Source: an uncultured Clostridia bacterium (GTDB lineage: Bacteria > Bacillota > Clostridia > TANB77 > CAG-508). From it: a stretch of DNA of 64,000 bases. Shown here in pieces: positions 60,889 to 64,000 of the stretch (within the stretch, counting starts at the first letter, position 1; each line of letters begins with the position of its first letter). The stretch spans positions 1-64,000 of the forward strand of contig CAKOSX010000006.1 of assembly GCA_934119935.1 (NCBI GenBank), read 5' to 3'. The notes under the pieces are model-generated. The model was not told the DNA's origin. It made no database searches and worked only from the letters and a program-made list of their open reading frames with translations. The position numbers and the translations under genes were made by a program.

Positions 60889-62664
60889 ATGTATTATAGT
60901 AGTGGTAATTATGAAGCTTTTGCAAGACCTGTTAAACCAGAGGGCGTTGATGATAAATCAGCATATATTATAGGTTCTGGACTGGGAGCTCTTGCTGCAG
61001 CTTGTTTTCTAGTTCGTGATGGACAGATGAAAGGTGAAAAAGTTCACATTCTTGAAAAGGATCCAATTCCTGGAGGAGCATGCGATGGATATAAGTATGA
61101 CAATTTAGGATATGTTATGCGTGGTGGAAGAGAGATGGATAACCATTTTGAATGTATGTGGGATTTGTTCCGCTCAATTCCATCAATAGAGACAGAAGGT
61201 GTAAGCGTTTTAGATGAGTATTATTGGCTTAATAAAAAAGATCCAAATTATTCGTTAATGAGAGCAACTGTAAATAGAGGTGAAGATGCACATACAGATA
61301 AGAAATTTGGTTTGTCTGATAAAGGTGCAATGGAAATATTAAAATTGTTTTTTACTCCAAATGAAGAATTATACGATAAAAAGATTACAGATTTCTTTGA
61401 TGATGAAGTGTTAAACTCAAATTTCTGGTTATATTGGCGTACCATGTTTGCCTTTGAAAATTGGCACAGTGCATTGGAAATGAAGTTATATATACAAAGA
61501 TATATACATCATATTGGCGGATTACCAGATTTTACAGCATTAAGATTTACAAAATATAATCAATATGAATCTATGATATTGCCAATGATTAAGTATTTGG
61601 AAGGATTCGGAGTTCAATTCCATTACAACACAAAAGTTGAAAATGTTGAGTTCGACATCCAAGAATATAAGAAAGTGGCAAAAAGAATAATATATACTAC
61701 AGACGGAAATCAAAATTCTATAGATTTAACGGAAAATGATTTAGTATTTATTACGAATGGTGGATGTGTTGAAAATGCAAGGCTTGGAAGTCAAAATACA
61801 CCAGCTCCATTTGACCCAGAAATAAAACCAGGCGGTGGCTGGGATATGTGGAGAAAAATAGCTGAACAATGTGATGAATTTGGTCACCCAGATAAATTCT
61901 GTTCAGACCCAGAACAAACAAATTGGATGAGTGCAACAGTAACTACTTTAGACGGAAGAATTCCACCTTATGTAGAAAAAATATGTAAGAGAGATCCATT
62001 TAGCGGAAAGGTTGTAACTGGAGGAATAGTAACATGTAAAGATTCTAACTGGCTATTAAGCTGGACATTTAACCGTCAACCACAATTTAGAAGTCAACCA
62101 AAAGACCAATTAGTTGGATGGATTTATGGATTATTTACAGATAAGCCAGGAAACTTTGTTAAAAAGCCAATGAGAGAATGTACAGGAAAAGAAATTTGTA
62201 TGGAATGGCTATATCATATTGGAGTTCCAGAAAATCAAATAGAAGATATGGCAGAAAAAAGTGCAAATACAATTCCATGCATGATGCCATATATAACAGC
62301 GTTCTTCATGCCAAGAAGAGAGGGCGATAGACCACTTGTTGTACCAAAGGGAAGTGTAAACTTTGCATTCTTAGGCCAATTTGCAGAGACCAGAAGAGAT
62401 ACAATATTTACAACAGAATATTCTATACGTACAGCAATGGAAGCCGTTTACACATTGCTAAATGTAGATAGAGGCGTACCAGAAGTATGGGGCAGTGTGT
62501 ATGACATAAGAGATTTATTGAATGCAACTGTAAAGCTTAGAGATGGCAAGAAAGCAACAGATATGGATATGAATTTAGCACAAAAAGTGGCCGTAAAAGA
62601 ACTTCTAAAAAAGATAGAAGGAACGGATATAGAAAAAATGTTAAAAGCATATCATGTAATCTAA
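60889..62664 (+). CDS. ohyA: Oleate hydratase
   Basis: FAD-containing hydratase (MCRA/67-kDa antigen family) that adds water to the cis-9 double bond of oleate or linoleate, giving 10-hydroxy fatty acids. It probably protects against, or metabolises, host unsaturated fatty acids. The FAD motif GSGLGALAAA is at residues 29-38. EKDPIPGGACDG and RGGREMDNHFECMWDLF include the conserved region with the catalytic Glu. FITNGGCVENARLG and FLGQFAETRRDTIFTTEYS are family markers. I start at ATG 60889 (AAGGAGG upstream), giving 591 residues; the frame to 60829 is not supported. A TetR gene lies directly upstream. Confidence 0.96.
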   Translation: MYYSSGNYEAFARPVKPEGVDDKSAYIIGSGLGALAAACFLVRDGQMKGEKVHILEKDPIPGGACDGYKYDNLGYVMRGGREMDNHFECMWDLFRSIPSIETEGVSVLDEYYWLNKKDPNYSLMRATVNRGEDAHTDKKFGLSDKGAMEILKLFFTPNEELYDKKITDFFDDEVLNSNFWLYWRTMFAFENWHSALEMKLYIQRYIHHIGGLPDFTALRFTKYNQYESMILPMIKYLEGFGVQFHYNTKVENVEFDIQEYKKVAKRIIYTTDGNQNSIDLTENDLVFITNGGCVENARLGSQNTPAPFDPEIKPGGGWDMWRKIAEQCDEFGHPDKFCSDPEQTNWMSATVTTLDGRIPPYVEKICKRDPFSGKVVTGGIVTCKDSNWLLSWTFNRQPQFRSQPKDQLVGWIYGLFTDKPGNFVKKPMRECTGKEICMEWLYHIGVPENQIEDMAEKSANTIPCMMPYITAFFMPRREGDRPLVVPKGSVNFAFLGQFAETRRDTIFTTEYSIRTAMEAVYTLLNVDRGVPEVWGSVYDIRDLLNATVKLRDGKKATDMDMNLAQKVAVKELLKKIEGTDIEKMLKAYHVI

Positions 62665-62675
62665 GAAACAAACGT

Positions 62676-62707
62676 AAGGTGTTCAAATAATTGAACACCT
62701 TATATTG
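62676..62707 (+). terminator. Terminator of oleate hydratase
   Basis: AAGGTGTTCAA (62676-62686) pairs perfectly with TTGAACACCTT (62691-62701), then a T-rich tail. Confidence 0.85.
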
Positions 62708-62731
62708 TCTTAAAGAATAGTGTATCTGAAA

Positions 62732-62828
62732 TTGACAGTTTATGTAAAATGTAGTAAAATATATACTTGTAATAAGTATTGTGTATCAAAGACAATGCCT
62801 TTGGTAAACAAGTGTATGACTTATACAC
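62732..62828 (+). promoter_or_regulatory. Promoter and leader hairpins of the 62.9-kb orphan
   Basis: TTGACA (62732-62737) and TAAAAT (62755-62760), spacer 17. The leader contains CAAAG/CTTTG (62787-62803) and GTGTAT/ATACAC (62812-62828). The remaining leader to 62913 shows only a GAAAGGAGAG stretch without an open frame. Confidence 0.65.
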
Positions 62829-62913
62829 TACTAACGAAAGGAGAGTTTTTCTAGTTTAGGCGTCATACTTAAAATAAAGTTTTAAAAATTGGCAAAATAC
62901 TGGAGGTGGAAGC

Positions 62914-63333
62914 ATGAGACTAAAACAAATACTAGGCTCGGACTACAGATATAAGCGAATGCTAAAAAAAGCTTTAGTAATGAAATTAATCGAATTACCA
63001 ATAGTAAAACCGTTATACCGGTTTTACCAGACCAGTCAATTTAAGAAGCAAATGAAAGATCTTGATGGATGGGAACGTTTCGTCAAGATAAAACAACAAG
63101 AAAAGGACGATGAGCTTTTCCGCTTCAATGTTGCACTTTTTAGTTTGAAGGCTTGTTTGCAAGATAAAACAACAACTGCAAAAGAGCTTGAAAGTAGAAA
63201 AAAAGAAATTCTCGATAATCCTCTAATTAAATCAGAGGAATTCGAAGAATTGAAACAGTGGACGGAACAAGCAGAAATTGGAGAAACCAATTTCCTAGTG
63301 TTAGAAAAAGCAATGAACAACTTGCCACAATAA
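62914..63333 (+). CDS. Small charged helical protein of unknown function
   Basis: 139 residues, no signal peptide. It is nearly all helical, with many Lys/Glu/Gln residues (KQMKDLDGWERFVKIKQQEK, then ESRKKEILDNPL), and it contains ELKQWTEQAEIGETNFLVLE. It resembles no family I can name; a YlbF-like helical protein is a remote possibility. It uses CGG (Arg in LYRFYQ) and CGC/CGT codons, unlike the neighbouring native genes. Its own promoter, structured leader and terminator put it in the same class as the 59.2-kb orphan and the VWA cassettes. TGGAGGTGGAAGC precedes the ATG. Confidence 0.6.
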   Translation: MRLKQILGSDYRYKRMLKKALVMKLIELPIVKPLYRFYQTSQFKKQMKDLDGWERFVKIKQQEKDDELFRFNVALFSLKACLQDKTTTAKELESRKKEILDNPLIKSEEFEELKQWTEQAEIGETNFLVLEKAMNNLPQ

Positions 63334-63351
63334 GGCAGGTAGAGGTTCAAT

Positions 63352-63403
63352 CCCCGTACTCGATGCAGGCTATAATGCTTGTGTTAAGTATGGGGAGATT
63401 TTT
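63352..63403 (+). terminator. Terminator of the 62.9-kb orphan
   Basis: CCCCGTACT (63352-63360) pairs with AGTATGGGG (63387-63395), followed by AGATTTTTT. A short inner stem may form between them. Confidence 0.75.
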
Positions 63404-63522
63404 TAGAAAATATTGCTAACTTGATATCTGTATAATAAAATGGAAAATTCGAAAATCTATTTACTTTATATATCAATCTATGGTAAAGTATAGATAAGAA
63501 CAAATTATAGGAGGATTTTTTT

Positions 63523-64000
63523 ATGAAAAAACAAACAATTATCGCAATAGTTATTGCAGTAATCGCAGTTCTTGCAATTATAACAGGAATAGTTATATGG
63601 AACAATCAAAAATCAAATGGAGGTACAACTATAGAGACTGCTTCTCAAATGAAGGCAATGTTTAAATCTATCTATAATAAATTAGGAGATGAATTGCCTG
63701 AATTGGAAACAGCTAAAATTGATGTAAGTGATGCCTTAGCAGTAAAAGATTATACAGGTTTGCAATCAAACGAAAATGTAGAAACACTTGTTGTATCTGA
63801 ACCATCAATGTCTTCACAAGCATATTCAGCAGTTGCAGTAAAAGTAAAAGCAGGTGCTAATGTAGAAAAGATGAAACAAGAAATGCTAGACAATATTGAC
63901 ATGGCAAAATGGATTTGTGTTTCAGCTAGTAACTTATATATAACAAACAGCGGAAATACAATATTTATGGTAATGTCAGACGAAGACTGGGCAAAACCAG
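63523..64000 (+). CDS. Membrane-anchored protein, 3' end beyond the window
   Basis: Open from ATG 63523 (TAGGAGG upstream) to the last base, 159 codons, incomplete. After a short KKQ start comes a hydrophobic segment (IIAIVIAVIAVLAIITGIVIW, about 6-26), so the rest should be outside the membrane. The following domain contains SQMKAMFKSIYNKLGDELPE and VKVKAGANVEKMKQEMLDNI, then WICVSASNLYITNSGNTIFM. This pattern resembles the DUF4358 family of Gram-positive anchored proteins, but I hold this loosely. Codon use is native (no CGG). Confidence 0.7.
   Translation, partial: MKKQTIIAIVIAVIAVLAIITGIVIWNNQKSNGGTTIETASQMKAMFKSIYNKLGDELPELETAKIDVSDALAVKDYTGLQSNENVETLVVSEPSMSSQAYSAVAVKVKAGANVEKMKQEMLDNIDMAKWICVSASNLYITNSGNTIFMVMSDEDWAKP

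Noticed and set aside
63340..63360. tRNA T-arm-like GGTTCAATCCC after the 62.9-kb gene
   Set aside because: No acceptor, D or anticodon stems fit; CCCCGTACT pairs with downstream AGTATGGGG as a terminator.

Overview
The window comes from an AT-rich, low-GC Gram-positive bacterium (Bacillota, most likely an uncultured gut Clostridia lineage). This is inferred from the T-box leader of valS, the Gram-positive style fatty acid operon, strong AGGAGG-type ribosome sites, U-tailed intrinsic terminators, AGA-dominated arginine codons and TGA used as stop. No rRNA, tRNA, CRISPR array, integrase or phage structural gene was seen.

Layout. 1-480: a decayed in-frame fusion of a response-regulator tail and an Rpn-nuclease tail. 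500-4655: T-box and valS, then a DHH/DHHA2 phosphoesterase. 4680-15290: a fatty acid operon (AMP-forming acyl ligase, biotin ligase, fabD-fabG-fabF-accB-fabZ-accC-accD-accA-fabI) with no acpP, fabH or fabK. 15.3-23 kb: an Rpn nuclease, a threonylcarbamoyl-AMP synthase, and a TetR regulator divergent from an MMPL transporter plus a secreted heptad-repeat protein, with three matching operators. 23-26.5 kb: mazEF, a HAD phosphatase, a membrane-anchored protein and an FtsZ without its C-terminal tail. 26.6-29.9 kb: a pilin-like surface protein and a ZIP metal transporter, each broken by a +1 frameshift.

30.0-38.4 kb is an accessory island with different codon use. A strong promoter drives a Ycf46-like AAA ATPase, a Ycf35 (DUF1257)-DUF2997 fusion, a MiaB-like radical-SAM enzyme without TRAM, an unknown protein and two zinc-ribbon proteins. 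Two secreted or membrane VWA proteins follow, each with its own near-identical promoter and leader hairpin. I consider this the best candidate for an undescribed system. Single-gene cassettes at 59.0 and 62.7 kb have a similar build.

38.5-42.2 kb: an FAD dehydrogenase, mnmA and a small alarmone synthetase. 42.3-57.8 kb: a surface polysaccharide locus (LCP protein, priming transferase, glycosyltransferases, polymerase, flippase, sugar-modifying enzymes, dTDP-rhamnose genes). 57.9-64 kb: a Panacea toxin-antitoxin pair, a YolD-like protein, a TetR regulator next to oleate hydratase, and orphans; the last gene runs off the window.

The most surprising signal is codon CGG. Reading all genes by eye, I find no in-frame CGG in the native-looking genes except two, and both sit exactly where a +1 shift is needed to restore a conserved protein. 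The island uses CGG freely, at least ten times. Three dispersed non-coding elements are also present: a 33-bp palindrome (two copies), a 35-bp CTCCGTCCCC element (two copies) and a 107-bp element with 21-bp terminal inverted repeats.
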